This document shows positions 53,929 to 63,061 of a stretch of DNA of 64,000 bases, one piece after another. The notes beneath the pieces are model-generated. The model was not told the DNA's origin, ran no database searches, and saw only the letters and a list, made by a program, of their open reading frames with translations. Numbering within the stretch: the first letter of the stretch is position 1; each line of letters starts with the position of its first letter. Origin of the DNA: Rhodoferax antarcticus ANT.BR (GTDB taxonomy: Bacteria > Pseudomonadota > Gammaproteobacteria > Burkholderiales > Burkholderiaceae_C). The stretch lies in the NCBI RefSeq assembly GCF_001938565.1, contig NZ_MSYM01000016.1, positions 101,467 through 165,466 of the forward strand, read 5' to 3'. The position numbers and the translations under genes are program-made.

Positions 53929-55842
53929 ATGGCACTGATCGACATTTACGTCCCCGATATCGGCGATTTTGCTGAAGTCACCGTGATCGAACTGCTGGTC
54001 AAGCCCGGCGACAGCATTGCCGCTGACCAGAGCCTGATCACCGTCGAAAGCGACAAAGCCTCGATGGAAATCCCCAGCAGCCACGCCGGGGTGGTGCAAG
54101 AACTCAAGGTCAAGTTCGGCGACACGGTGTCCAAGGGCTCGCTGCTGCTGACGCTGGACGCAGCCGGGCAGGGCGCTGCGGCGGCTGCGGCGGCTGCGCC
54201 TATGCCAGCAGACAGTTTGATGCCAAATCAGCTTCTAGCCCTTACAGATCAAGCGCTATCAGCTACTAAAATAGAAGCAAAGGTCATGCCTGCGGCGGTG
54301 CCAGTGGTGGCACCCGCAGCTGCCAGCTTTGACGCCACAGCAGATATGGACTGTGATTTGCTGGTGCTCGGCGCTGGCCCGGGCGGCTACTCGGCGGCGT
54401 TTCGCGCAGCAGACCTGGGTCTGAAAGTTGTCATCGTCGAGCGCTACGCCACCTTGGGCGGCGTCTGCCTGAACGTGGGTTGCATCCCCTCCAAAGCGCT
54501 CTTGCACGTGGCCGCCGTCATGGACGAGGTGAGCCACATGGCCGACTTGGGCGTGGACTATGGTGCGCCGGTGGTCAATATCGACAAGTTGCGCGGGCAC
54601 AAAGAAAAAGTCATCGGCAAACTCACCGGCGGGCTGGCGGCCATGGCCAAGATGCGCAAAGTCATCGTCGTGCGTGGTTACGGCGCGTTTGTCGGCCCGA
54701 ACCATGTCGAGGTAGAAGAAACCACCGGCACCGCCCAAGAAAAAACCGGCAACAAGAAAGTCGTCGCCTTCAAAAACGCCATCATTGCCGCGGGCAGCCA
54801 GGCGGTGCGCTTACCCTTTATGCCCGAAGACCCACGCGTGGTTGATTCGACAGGTGCATTGGCCCTGAAAGAAGTCCCAAAGCGCATGCTCATTCTGGGC
54901 GGCGGCATCATCGGTCTGGAAATGGGCACGGTTTACAGCACGCTCGGCGCAAGGCTGGACGTGGTCGAAATGCTCGACGGCTTGATGCAAGGCGCCGACC
55001 GTGACCTGGTCAATATTTGGCAAAAGATGAATGCCAAACGCTTTGACAACATCATGTTGAAGACAAAAACCGTGGGCGCCGAGGCAACGCCGGAAGGCAT
55101 CAAGGTCACGTTTGCAGCAGCAGAGGAGGGCGGCACCTGCCCCGAACCGCAAACCTACGATCTGGTACTACAAGCGGTAGGCCGCTCGCCCAACGGCAAA
55201 AAGATCGCTGCCGACAAAGCCGGTGTGGCCGTCACAGACCGCGGTTTCATCAACGTCGACATCCAGATGCGCACCACTGTGCCGCACATCTTTGCCATCG
55301 GCGACATCGTCGGCCAGCCCATGCTGGCGCACAAAGCGGTGCACGAGGCGCATGTGGCAGCCGAGGTGATTGCCGGTGAACTGCAAGGCAACAAGGAATT
55401 GGCCGCTGCCGCCTTCAACGCAAGGGTGATTCCCAGCGTCGCCTACACCGACCCCGAAGTGGCCTGGGTGGGCCTCACCGAAGACCAGGCCAAGGCCCAA
55501 GGCATCAAGGTCAAAAAAGGGCTGTTCCCATGGGCAGCGTCTGGTCGCGCCATCGCCAATGGCCGCGACGAAGGTGTGACCAAGTTACTGTTTGACGACA
55601 GCCCGCACGCGGGCTCGGACGGCCATGCTGGCCGGGGCCACGGCAAGATCCTCGGCGGCGCCATGGTCGGTACGCATGCGGGTGACATGATTGGCGAGGT
55701 GGCGCTGGCCATTGAGATGGGCGCGGATGCGCTGGACATCGGCAAGACCATTCACCCGCATCCGACGCTTGGGGAATCCATCGGCATGGCGGCGGAGGTG
55801 GCGCATGGCAGTTGTACCGATGTGCCGCCGGTGCGCAAGTAA
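53929..55842 (+). CDS. lpdA: Dihydrolipoamide dehydrogenase with lipoyl domain
   Basis: A 637-residue E3. Residues 1-80 are a lipoyl domain (Lys in VESDKASMEIPS), as in other betaproteobacterial pdh E3 proteins. A linker follows, then FAD motif VLGAGPGGYSAAF, redox disulfide GGVCLNVGCIPSKAL, NAD motif ILGGGIIGLEMG and the interface His in HPHPTLGESI. It reoxidises dihydrolipoamide. The linker contains a repeat copy read in frame (54226-54277). It ends the pdh cluster. Confidence 0.97.
   Translation: MALIDIYVPDIGDFAEVTVIELLVKPGDSIAADQSLITVESDKASMEIPSSHAGVVQELKVKFGDTVSKGSLLLTLDAAGQGAAAAAAAAPMPADSLMPNQLLALTDQALSATKIEAKVMPAAVPVVAPAAASFDATADMDCDLLVLGAGPGGYSAAFRAADLGLKVVIVERYATLGGVCLNVGCIPSKALLHVAAVMDEVSHMADLGVDYGAPVVNIDKLRGHKEKVIGKLTGGLAAMAKMRKVIVVRGYGAFVGPNHVEVEETTGTAQEKTGNKKVVAFKNAIIAAGSQAVRLPFMPEDPRVVDSTGALALKEVPKRMLILGGGIIGLEMGTVYSTLGARLDVVEMLDGLMQGADRDLVNIWQKMNAKRFDNIMLKTKTVGAEATPEGIKVTFAAAEEGGTCPEPQTYDLVLQAVGRSPNGKKIAADKAGVAVTDRGFINVDIQMRTTVPHIFAIGDIVGQPMLAHKAVHEAHVAAEVIAGELQGNKELAAAAFNARVIPSVAYTDPEVAWVGLTEDQAKAQGIKVKKGLFPWAASGRAIANGRDEGVTKLLFDDSPHAGSDGHAGRGHGKILGGAMVGTHAGDMIGEVALAIEMGADALDIGKTIHPHPTLGESIGMAAEVAHGSCTDVPPVRK
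54226..54277 (+). repeat. Interspersed repeat copy 11, inside lpdA linker
   Basis: It reads CAGCTTCTAGCCCTTACAGA then AGCGCTATCAGCTACTAAAA. It is translated in the open forward frame as LLALTDQALSATKIE, between the lipoyl domain and the FAD domain. Confidence 0.8.
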
Positions 55843-55860
55843 GACCGGGCAAGACGATTA

Positions 55861-55910
55861 AGTTGCTATATATAAAATAGCGGTTAGCGTAATATTTTCT
55901 AGGGTTGCCT
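55861..55910 (-). repeat. Interspersed repeat copy 12 (partial)
   Basis: AGTTGCTATATATAAAATAG then GCGGTTAGCG and TTTCTAGGGTTG, a degraded reverse copy 18 bases after the lpdA stop. Confidence 0.5.
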
Positions 55911-55950
55911 GGCCTTTTCACTCTCAAGTATCGGGCCTGAAAGGCGGTGC

Positions 55951-56280
55951 ATGCCGCCCTTGGCCACAGCGCTGCGTGCTTTGTGCAGCCCAATTTTCGG
56001 CGCGATACTTGGCCTCATCATCGTGCCCTTTGGCGCCGGCCAGCGGGCAGTGCAGGCGCCGGTGATGATCCCGGCGGCCACCGCGCTGAACGTCGATCTG
56101 GCCCGCATCTCGATGGCCGTGGCCTGGGGCGATGCCTGGACGAACATGATCCAGCCGTTCTGGGCACTGCCGGCGCTGGCCATTGCCGGCCTGCGCGCCA
56201 AAGACATCATGGGCTTTTGCCTGATCGTGCTGATCGTTTCGGGGGTCGTCATCGGGCTGGGGCTGACCTTTCTGCCTTGA
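55951..56280 (+). pseudogene. atoE-like short-chain fatty acid transporter, C-terminal relic
   Basis: About 110 residues match the C-terminal quarter of the AtoE/short-chain fatty acid transporter family: AVQAPVMIPAATALNVDLAR, MAVAWGDAWTNMIQPFWALP and IMGFCLIVLIVSGVVIGLGL. The remaining ~330 N-terminal residues are missing. The upstream 100 bases hold only a repeat fragment. It is therefore a truncated relic, perhaps of an acetoacetate/butyrate uptake locus. Confidence 0.8.
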
Positions 56281-56310
56281 CACCTGCGTTCAAACGTTGC
56301 CGCGACGTGT

Positions 56311-56452
56311 CGACGGGGCAGCGTGGGGCAGTGCGAAGACCAGGCCACAGCCCAAGACATCAAGGTACGCAGGGGCCTTAACCCGCATCCCACGCTGTGC
56401 GAACGTATCAGCGTAGCGCCGACGTTGGCGTATGGCAGTTGCACCGGCGAAG
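56311..56452 (+). pseudogene. Relic of an lpdA-like 3' end
   Basis: The DNA is similar to two parts of the lpdA 3' end. GAAGACCAGGCCACAGCCCA and the following CATCAAGGT match lpdA 55479-55520. AACCCGCATCCCACGCTG through GTATGGCAGTTGCACCGG match 55752-55820. About 230 bases in between are lost. The frame is broken. It is either a decayed partial duplication of the neighbouring lpdA or the tail of a second E3 gene. Confidence 0.75.
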
Positions 56453-56485
56453 CAGTGATATCGAAAATATTGTGAGAATGCTGCA

Positions 56486-56512
56486 AATTCAGTAGCTATC
56501 TGCGCTTATTCC
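56486..56512 (-). repeat. Interspersed repeat copy 13 (partial)
   Basis: TTCAGTAGCTATCTGCGCTT followed by ATTCCA, a truncated reverse copy right after the relics. Confidence 0.45.
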
Positions 56513-56690
56513 ACCTGGGTTACGAGGCTTTTTCTCTATCAACGCAGTCGTCAAGCTTGGTGATCATCCTCGTCAGACCTGTGTGCGAATAGCGCGCTGA
56601 TTTGCTATTTGGCTGCCTAGGCAGCACCCAACTGCACAATGCAAGTGAATAGCTGCCTTTTCCGATTTCTAAAACGATCAGAAGTGAACA

Positions 56691-56993
56691 ATGAAAACGA
56701 ACGTAGATATACCTGAGGCGATGCGCGCCCGAGTCGAGTACGAGCGCAAATTCAGTTTGCGGGAAATGTACCGTTCGTTCGTTTTCCTTCCTGGCGCCGC
56801 GAGGAGGATGGTGGATAACAAAAACCAAGCCTCCGTCGACAAGCATCTTTTGAAACGATTGCAATTGGCAGTGACCGAAGTCAACGGTTGTGCTGCTGGG
56901 ATCGACGCGGCGCGACGCAGGTCCCGATGGGAAATAGTCAGTAGGCACTGCCTTGCGTGCGCGGTTACGGTTGATTCCGGCGTCCCCGCGTGA
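56691..56993 (+). pseudogene. AhpD/carboxymuconolactone decarboxylase-like, truncated
   Basis: The first ~68 residues (EYERKFSLREMYRSFVFLPG, VDKHLLKRLQLAVTEVNGCA) match the N-terminus of AhpD-like alkylhydroperoxidases. The catalytic CxxC should follow as NGCAACxxA, but here the frame reads NGCAAGIDAARRR. The homology ends at about 56893. The remainder to 56993 is unrelated sequence leading into the next gene. Confidence 0.65.
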
Positions 56994-57688
56994 CCCCCTC
57001 AACACCACCATCCTCGGCATCGACGCCACGTCGGGCCCACAAACGCCTCCATATGGGCGTGCTGCTGCTGCTTCAGGGCATCATGGCGGTCGAGTTGCTG
57101 GCGCTGCTCTGGCAGTCGTCGTGGATGAGCGCGGTCTGGTTGCTTGTCATCATGGCCGTCACCGGTGCGCCGACCTTGCTGGGCGATCGACTACCCATTC
57201 GCATCCCTGCCGAATTCGAGCTGCTGACGATTCTGTTCGTCTTCGCAGCGCTTTTCCTGGGTGAGTTTCACAGCTACTACCTGCGTTACTGGTGGTGGGA
57301 CATTGCGCTGCACAGCGTGTCAGGCCTGCTGCTGGGCATCGTCGGATTCTTGCTGGTTTATGTGCTGAATGAAAGCAGGCGCATTGACCTTCACATGCGC
57401 GCCGGATTCGTTGCGCTTTTTGCGTTTGCATTCGCGGTCACAGTCGGCACCGCTTGGGAGATCTTCGAGTTCAGCGTCGATCAGCTGTTGGGCACGCAGA
57501 TGCAAAAGCCCATGCTCGGCGACCCCTGCGGGCTAACCGACACGATGTGGGACTTGATCGTTGATGCTCTGGGCGCCGCCGTCATCAGTGGTTTTGGGTG
57601 GTGGCGCATGGTGCGCAATAGCCCCTCGTTCATCGAGGCCTGGATCGACCGATTCGTTGAGCGCAACCCCCGGTTTTTCAAAGACTGA
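56990..57688 (+). CDS. DUF2238/YjdF-like membrane protein
   Basis: A 232-residue membrane protein from a GTG at 56990; an ATG at 57053 (MGVLLLLQGIMAVELL) is an alternative start. Five or six hydrophobic segments are visible. The end carries GTAWEIFEFSVDQLLGTQMQ and LTDTMWDLIVDALGAAVIS, which I associate with the YjdF/DUF2238 family. Function is unknown. Its start overlaps the truncated AhpD frame by a few bases. Confidence 0.75.
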   Translation: MTPSTPPSSASTPRRAHKRLHMGVLLLLQGIMAVELLALLWQSSWMSAVWLLVIMAVTGAPTLLGDRLPIRIPAEFELLTILFVFAALFLGEFHSYYLRYWWWDIALHSVSGLLLGIVGFLLVYVLNESRRIDLHMRAGFVALFAFAFAVTVGTAWEIFEFSVDQLLGTQMQKPMLGDPCGLTDTMWDLIVDALGAAVISGFGWWRMVRNSPSFIEAWIDRFVERNPRFFKD

Positions 57689-57755
57689 AGCGCGCACAGT
57701 GGTTGCTGGCGCGCGATAACTTTCACTAGACCCGTCCGAGCATTCCTTAATTACC

Positions 57756-58586
57756 TCAAGCCGCTCGGGGTTCGACGACTCCGGGCATTGCCTGCACTTC
57801 GGCGGCACCCGAGTCAGCGATCGCCAGCTTGCCGCGGATGGTCAGATCACTGATGAAGTGGAACTGGTCGCGCATGTCGAAGGGGTAGGCCTTGAGCTTG
57901 TAATGCGTGCCCAGCGGCGTATCGGCCAGCATCACGACCACCGGCTTGTCGTATTCGAGGTAGGCGCTGCTCAGTGCGACGTCGCGTAGCGCCACGCGCA
58001 CGCGGCCCGCATCGTGGTTGGGCCGCAGGTAGAACGACGCGACGCACATTAGCGTGCGCGTGCCGTCGTTGGAGTTGGCGATGTTGTTTTGCCAGATCTT
58101 TTCGTGCGGCACGTGGACGATGTCGTCGGCGGGCGTGCAGATCTCGATCGCCCGCATACCAACCGTGCGCACCTCGCCGTAATCGTCACCGATGCGGACC
58201 CAGTCGCCTGGGCGGTAGGGGCGCTCGAAGATCGCGACGAAGCCGGCGATGAGGCTGCTGACATAGTCCTTGAACGCGAAGCCAATCGCCACACCGAGGG
58301 CGCCGGCGATCACGAGGAAGTTTTGCAACGTGATGTTGAAGACGATCGGAATCACCCAGGTTGTCGCGATGACCAGCAGCACCAGCCGGATGGTGGGCAC
58401 CGCGCCAAGCAGATACAGCCGCAACTGGCTCGGACCCCGCTCGGCCAAGTAAGGCAGCAGCCTGCGCGCCAGCAGGATGACGAGCCAAGTCACCAGCAGG
58501 ATTAACCCGATCTTCGTGAAGCTGATGTCTTGCAGGTCGTTGATCAGCTTGGCGGCTTTTTGCTGGCCTAGTTCTGCTGCTGCCAT
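57756..58586 (-). CDS. MscS-family mechanosensitive channel
   Basis: A 276-residue channel. The pore helix region is LVIAGALGVAIGFAFKDYVS, followed by AIFERPYRPGDWVRIGDDYG, the typical TM3-to-beta-domain turn of MscS. Two hydrophobic segments precede it. It opens under membrane tension to release osmolytes. It is encoded 1 base after an unknown 390-residue gene, so the two are co-transcribed. Confidence 0.92.
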   Translation of the reverse strand: MAAAELGQQKAAKLINDLQDISFTKIGLILLVTWLVILLARRLLPYLAERGPSQLRLYLLGAVPTIRLVLLVIATTWVIPIVFNITLQNFLVIAGALGVAIGFAFKDYVSSLIAGFVAIFERPYRPGDWVRIGDDYGEVRTVGMRAIEICTPADDIVHVPHEKIWQNNIANSNDGTRTLMCVASFYLRPNHDAGRVRVALRDVALSSAYLEYDKPVVVMLADTPLGTHYKLKAYPFDMRDQFHFISDLTIRGKLAIADSGAAEVQAMPGVVEPRAA

Positions 58587-58587
58587 C

Positions 58588-59760
58588 TCAGATTGCTCCG
58601 CTTGGGAAACCCGCGGCCTTCAGCGCCTTGCGGATGGGCGGATAAGCCGTTGGGCTGACATGGTGCCAGCCGCTACCTTGTTCGCGTTGCAAATGGCCTG
58701 TGGTGACCAGCGCCGCGAGCATGTCGGGTTCGCCAGTTGTGGGCAGCACCGCGTCGATCTCATCTGACGTTAGTCCACCGTGGATCAGCAGCGCTTGCAG
58801 CACCAGCAGCGACCGGTCCTCGTTCGACGGCGGCAGCTCGACATCATCAATGCCGACGACCCAGACCGTGCGCGCGTCGCCAGCAGTTGCCCCTGCGGCG
58901 CGATCCGACAGCGGCTCCTCGCCGACGCTAACCTTCAGGCTGGCACGCCATAGGTGCCACGCAACCCACGGTATGCCGCCGCTACGCGCGGCGAGCTGGC
59001 GCAGGTGGGCGTTGCGCGGCTCGCCGTCGTCGTCGCAAGCGAGCACGTCTTCACCGTTTTCCGTCAGCCTGAACGTCGCAGTGACACCGCCGCTGTCGCG
59101 TGCCAGCGTGGCGAACCAGTCGCGCAGCCGCCGCGCATCGAAGGGCTCGAAAGTCTGCGGACGCGGCAAGGCGAGGTCGGCGCTCGCACCCTTGACGATG
59201 AAGCGCCAGGCCCAGCTGTCGCAACCGACGAGACAGCGGCGCTCTGTGCGCGCCAGTTCCGATAGCAGCGAGCGCACCGTGTGCAGACCGTTGCGCTCAC
59301 GCAGGAACCACTGCTCCAGCCGTGGGATCACCAGCAATCCGTCACCGGTCAGGTCGGGTAGCTTGCCTGTGCCTGCCAGACTGGTCAGGTCGATGCGGCT
59401 CGGCTCTGGCAGCAACGCGTGACCATGCGTTTGTGCCCAGATCGCGAGTGTTCCGGTGGTGTCGCACGGCGGGATGACGATGGTGCGAAGCCGGGGAAGT
59501 GCATCAGCGTCACGCGACCACTCGCCGAACTGTTCTTCGAACGCCTGCAGCAGTGGGCCGCTATCTGGCGGGTTGGCGAGGTCATCAATCATCGCCAGCG
59601 ACGCCTGGTCGAGGCCCGAATGCTGCAGAAGCGGGTCTTCGGGGCCGGACATTCGTCGCTTTAGCCGGGCCCAAATTGCGCGGAAGGCCTGCTCGGTCGG
59701 CATCGTCGGCGCGGTGTAGTCACTGAGCGCTATCAGTTGGGGCAGGTTCACGGCATCCAT
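58588..59760 (-). CDS. Hypothetical protein paired with MscS
   Basis: A 390-residue soluble protein I do not recognise. The middle part has an alpha/beta rhythm ([59 protein letters not shown]) reminiscent of a P-loop ATPase without a clear GxxGxGK[ST]. The C-terminal ~90 residues ([40 protein letters not shown]) look like a winged helix. It lies directly upstream of the mscS gene, with a single base between them. A channel-gating or signalling partner is possible. Function is unknown. Confidence 0.75.
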   Translation of the reverse strand: MDAVNLPQLIALSDYTAPTMPTEQAFRAIWARLKRRMSGPEDPLLQHSGLDQASLAMIDDLANPPDSGPLLQAFEEQFGEWSRDADALPRLRTIVIPPCDTTGTLAIWAQTHGHALLPEPSRIDLTSLAGTGKLPDLTGDGLLVIPRLEQWFLRERNGLHTVRSLLSELARTERRCLVGCDSWAWRFIVKGASADLALPRPQTFEPFDARRLRDWFATLARDSGGVTATFRLTENGEDVLACDDDGEPRNAHLRQLAARSGGIPWVAWHLWRASLKVSVGEEPLSDRAAGATAGDARTVWVVGIDDVELPPSNEDRSLLVLQALLIHGGLTSDEIDAVLPTTGEPDMLAALVTTGHLQREQGSGWHHVSPTAYPPIRKALKAAGFPSGAI

Positions 59761-59965
59761 GGCATCGTCGATTTCGGGGTTCCGTTCAAAGGGAATTCAG
59801 ACACCATACTACTGCCTTTTGCACCCGGACCTCACCCGGCACCGACGCAATGCGCACGGCGCAGGCGGCCTGCGCCAGCATCACCCAGATGCTGGGCCGC
59901 ATGCACTGCCAATACGGCCTGCGGTGTGCCTTGGATGAACCATTCTTGCCGCCGCGTTTGGACCG

Positions 59966-60700
59966 ATGCATCATCCGTCGACCGGCGTTACTACGAGTTA
60001 TGCGCGCTGTCGGAACTGAAGAACGCGCTGCGCTCGGGCGACGTATGGGTGCAAGGCTCGCGCCAGTTCAAAGACTTCGACGAATACCTGGTGCCGGTCG
60101 AGAAGTTTGTCACTCTGAAGCTGGCCAGCGAATTGCCGCTGGCCGTGGCCACTGACTGCGATCAGTACCTGCGTGAACGTCTGGAATTGCTGGAGGAGCA
60201 GCTCACCACAGTCAATCGCATGGCGCCGGCCAATGATCTGCCGGACGCCATCATCACCACAGCGTCGGGCCTGAAAATTACATCGTTGGACGCGGCGGTG
60301 CCCGATGCTGCGCAAGCCCTGATCGACCAGACGGCCATGATCCTGCCACACCTCAAGATGACCGAGCTGCTGATGGAGGTCGATGAGTGGACGGGCTTCA
60401 CCCGCCACTTCACGCACCTGAAGACTGGCGACACCGCCAAGGACAAAACCTTGCTGATGACGATCATCCTGGCCGATGCGATCAACCTTGACTTGACCAA
60501 AATGGCCAAGTCCTGCCCGGGCACAACGTATGCCAAGCTGTCCTGGTTGCAAGCTTGGTATGTCCGCGACGAAACCTATTCGACGGCGCTGGCCGAGCTG
60601 GTGAATGCGCAGTTTCGGCAACCTTTCGCCGGAAACTGGGGTGACGGCACCACGTCATCGTCGGATGGCCAGAACTTCAGAACCGGCAGCAAGGCAGAGA
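59966..60700 (+). pseudogene. Tn3-family transposase, internal fragment
   Basis: The frame encodes about 245 residues from the middle of a Tn3-type Tnp[73 protein letters not shown] and [16 protein letters not shown]. Both ends are missing. The right end stops at TGSKAE, exactly where a Tn3-type inverted repeat begins, so it was cut by a second insertion. The left break is near 59966. The 200 bases before it (59761-59965) hold nothing I recognise. Confidence 0.9.
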
Positions 60701-60738
60701 GGGGGCGTCTCGGAAAACGGAATTTAAAGCACGCTAAG
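60701..60738 (+). repeat. Tn3-family 38-bp terminal inverted repeat
   Basis: The segment begins GGGGGCGTCTCGGAAAACGG and ends TTTAAAGCACGCTAAG, the form of Tn21/Tn5393-type ends. The GGGG side faces the broken tnpA, so the element it bounds lies to the right. No opposite end is seen in the window. Just inside it, TCTCGCA and TGCGAGA form a short inverted repeat (about 60752-60775) that may be part of a resolution site. Confidence 0.85.
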
Positions 60739-60845
60739 GGCTGGCGTGCGTCTCTCGCAAACGATGGTCTGCGAGAAGTCTTTCTGAGAAGGCGGTTCGG
60801 TCTAGCCCCAGCGTGGCCAGGGTATTCTCGAAAACCGTTCTCGGT

Positions 60846-61367
60846 TTAGGCTACCGGGAACGGCGAGTTTCGAGAAAGCTGGACGGTTGCCAATGGCAAG
60901 AACAGGGTATGCGGCGAATCGGGCAGAGCGATGAAGCTGTGATGCCGGTAGAAAGCCGCTGCGGCTTCGTCCTTGGCATCCACCATCAGCGTGTAGGCGG
61001 CAATTTCGGAGCGGGCGGCACGGTCAAGTGCATCGGCCAACAGCGCGCCGCCTAGACCTTGCCTATTGAATTCTTGATCGACGGCCAAGCGGCCCATGCG
61101 AACCGCTGGCACAGTCGGATAGCGTGGCAGCTTCTTGCCAGTGCTGGCCGGAAGCCCGGCCAGCAGCAGGCTGGCCGATGCCAAGGTGTAGTAGCCCGCA
61201 ATGCGATTGCCGTCCGCCAAGGCTACAAAGCAAGCCGCCACGCGGCGGCGAATGTCCTGACTGACCTGCTCCCGCAGGTAGCGGTTCAGTGGCTCCGAAC
61301 CGCTGTCGAACGCGGCCCGGTCATGCGTGGTGTCGAGCCGCGCGAGCCGCAACGGCGCACTGTTCAT
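60846..61367 (-). CDS. GNAT acetyltransferase toxin (TacT-like)
   Basis: A 173-residue GNAT protein. The acetyl-CoA loop is in [20 protein letters not shown]. The start ([20 protein letters not shown]) and the [15 protein letters not shown] segment are typical of TacT/AtaT toxins, which acetylate aminoacyl-tRNA. Its start overlaps the DUF1778 antitoxin stop by 4 bases. It lies just inside the Tn3-type end, so it is a probable stabilising cargo of that element. Confidence 0.9.
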   Translation of the reverse strand: MNSAPLRLARLDTTHDRAAFDSGSEPLNRYLREQVSQDIRRRVAACFVALADGNRIAGYYTLASASLLLAGLPASTGKKLPRYPTVPAVRMGRLAVDQEFNRQGLGGALLADALDRAARSEIAAYTLMVDAKDEAAAAFYRHHSFIALPDSPHTLFLPLATVQLSRNSPFPVA

Positions 61368-61645
61368 TCAGCGCGCAAGAGCTTGCTGCGACGAGCGAAA
61401 GCACGTTGTAAAGCCGGTGACGGTTGCGGCGGCGACAGTAGCGCCTGTGCAAAGCACTTCTGGTCGGCCAGAGACAGGCGGATGACTTCGGCCTGCTCGA
61501 TGGCATGTTGCGCGGCGTCCCGGACGGCGGCCACAACGAAATCGGTCATGGTGCGCCCCTGAAGTTCAGCGGCGCGCTTGAGCATCGAGTGCAGATCAGT
61601 GCTGATCCGGGCTTCAAGGCGGGCGGTAGAGATGGCTATGGGCAT
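61364..61645 (-). CDS. DUF1778 antitoxin (TacA-like)
   Basis: A 93-residue protein with an N-terminal ribbon-helix-helix (STARLEARISTDLHSMLKRA, then ELQGRTMTDFVVAAVRDAA) and a C-terminal toxin-binding tail (LADQKCFAQALLSPP). It would neutralise the GNAT toxin and repress the operon. The start has GGAGGA 8 bases upstream. Confidence 0.9.
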   Translation of the reverse strand: MPIAISTARLEARISTDLHSMLKRAAELQGRTMTDFVVAAVRDAAQHAIEQAEVIRLSLADQKCFAQALLSPPQPSPALQRAFARRSKLLRAE

Positions 61646-61669
61646 GGTGGTGTCCTCCTGATGTAATCA

Positions 61670-61686
61670 TACGGCAAATTGCCGTA
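61670..61686. promoter_or_regulatory. Palindromic operator of the toxin-antitoxin operon
   Basis: TACGGCAA and TTGCCGTA form a perfect 17-base palindrome centred on one A, 24 bases before the antitoxin start. Ribbon-helix-helix antitoxins bind such sites, so it is a likely autorepression site. Confidence 0.6.
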
Positions 61687-61743
61687 CATTTCAATACCCG
61701 CATGGTGCAGGACGTGTGTAAGCGCTCCATCAACCCCAGTAGC

Positions 61744-63040
61744 TCAAGGAATCGTTCTGGCCGCCAAATCTGCTCTGCGCACATTCCAAGGCAGCAACGC
61801 CTCCACTGCTTCAACCGTATTGGCCGCTGGCAAGTCGCGCAGCACCCGGCGCAGCCAAGCATAGGGCTCCAGTCCATTGGCTTTGGCCGTCTGCACCAGT
61901 GAATAGATCACCGCACTGGCACATGCGCCCAGCATGCCAGGCGAATGATGTCACCGCCACGCTCCAGCGCGTTGTAGCCGTCATAGCCATCGGTCATCAA
62001 ATAACCCTTGTAGCCTTCAAGCAGGCGAATCGGCACCGCCGCACTGCGACTGCGGTCGTAGTCATAAAGCGCCACCGGCTTGTCTGGCGGACCCCCGGTT
62101 TGCACCCACATGTAACTGTTGGACGTGGGGGCCTTGTCCTTTTCTTTAAGCACCTGAACCACCGTCTCATCCATGTGCAGCAAGCTGCAGTCCAACAAGA
62201 TGTCACGCGTCAGGTTGTGCAGCGGCTGCAGTAAGCCTGCGCAGCCAATGACCCAGCGCGCCAGGGTTTGGCGCGGCACCACCACATCGTGGCGACTTAA
62301 AACATGCTCGAAGCGCGCCAGTGGCAAACCATCAACGAACTCGGGCGGCCAACAGCATGGCCAAAAAGTCGGCGCTGGCGTTGCTCTTGGGCAGTGGCTG
62401 GGGCGGTAGTGCTGCCGTGACAGGCGCATGCACACTGGCCGGGCAGCCGTAGCGCTTGCGGATGTTGCGGATCACACGCACTTGCATCGGCACGATGTCG
62501 ATTTGCTCGCTGACCTCTTGGCCTTGTCTCCACCATCTCGGTGCCACAAGGGCAGATGCGATCAGCTTGCGGGACATCATGAATCACATCCACACGGGGC
62601 AACTCTGCGGGCAATGGGCGACGTTTGCCGCGAGCCACGGGTCGGGCTGGTTGAGTAGCAACGCCATCTTCAGGGCTTATTGACGTTGCTGGCGGGATGA
62701 TGGCCTGGTCTTGGGCCCCAGGATTGAGTTGCGCCAGAACTTCAGCCTCATCGAACAAGCGGCTCTGGGCGCTGAGTTGCTCGGAGCTGGCACCAAACAG
62801 GCGGTGCCTGGCCAAGGTGGCTTGCTCAAGCATGCGGATGATGTATTCATGAGCTTGCAGGCGCATGGCCGCCAGGCTGGTTTGATAGGTCTCTTGTGCG
62901 GCTTTCTCACAGGCCGCCTGAGTGGCTGACAGCAGGGCTTCAAGCTGGTCTGAAGTGGTCGGTAAACCCGACACTTTTTGCGGCTTCGGGAAGACAATTT
63001 CCAGTGGCAAAAAGGTGGCTTCAAGAGAGCTAAAAGACAT
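61744..63040 (-). pseudogene. tnpC: IS66 transposase TnpC, frameshifted and internally deleted
   Basis: The N-terminal part runs from MSFSSLEATFLPLEIVFPKP to CPCGTEMVE. A frameshift near 62525 leads to GQEVSEQIDIVPMQVRVIRN. A second near 62343 leads to EFVDGLPLARFEHVLS and then HMDETVVQVLKE. The catalytic core then stops at RLACWAH near 61925 and joins the C-terminal IYSLVQTAKANGLEPYAWLR, so about 150 residues, including part of the DDE site, are missing. Confidence 0.88.
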
Positions 63041-63061
63041 GCTGTATTTTAGCCGTTTCCC

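Noticed and set aside
59737..60849. A 370-codon gene including the Tn3 fragment
   Set aside because: Only the middle matches TnpA. The start is antisense to the MscS-partner gene and spacer, and the end reads through a transposon end.
61614..61877. 87-codon open frame on the minus strand at the IS66 end
   Set aside because: It overlaps the IS66 TnpC tail in another frame and crosses the IS boundary; no homology pattern is visible.
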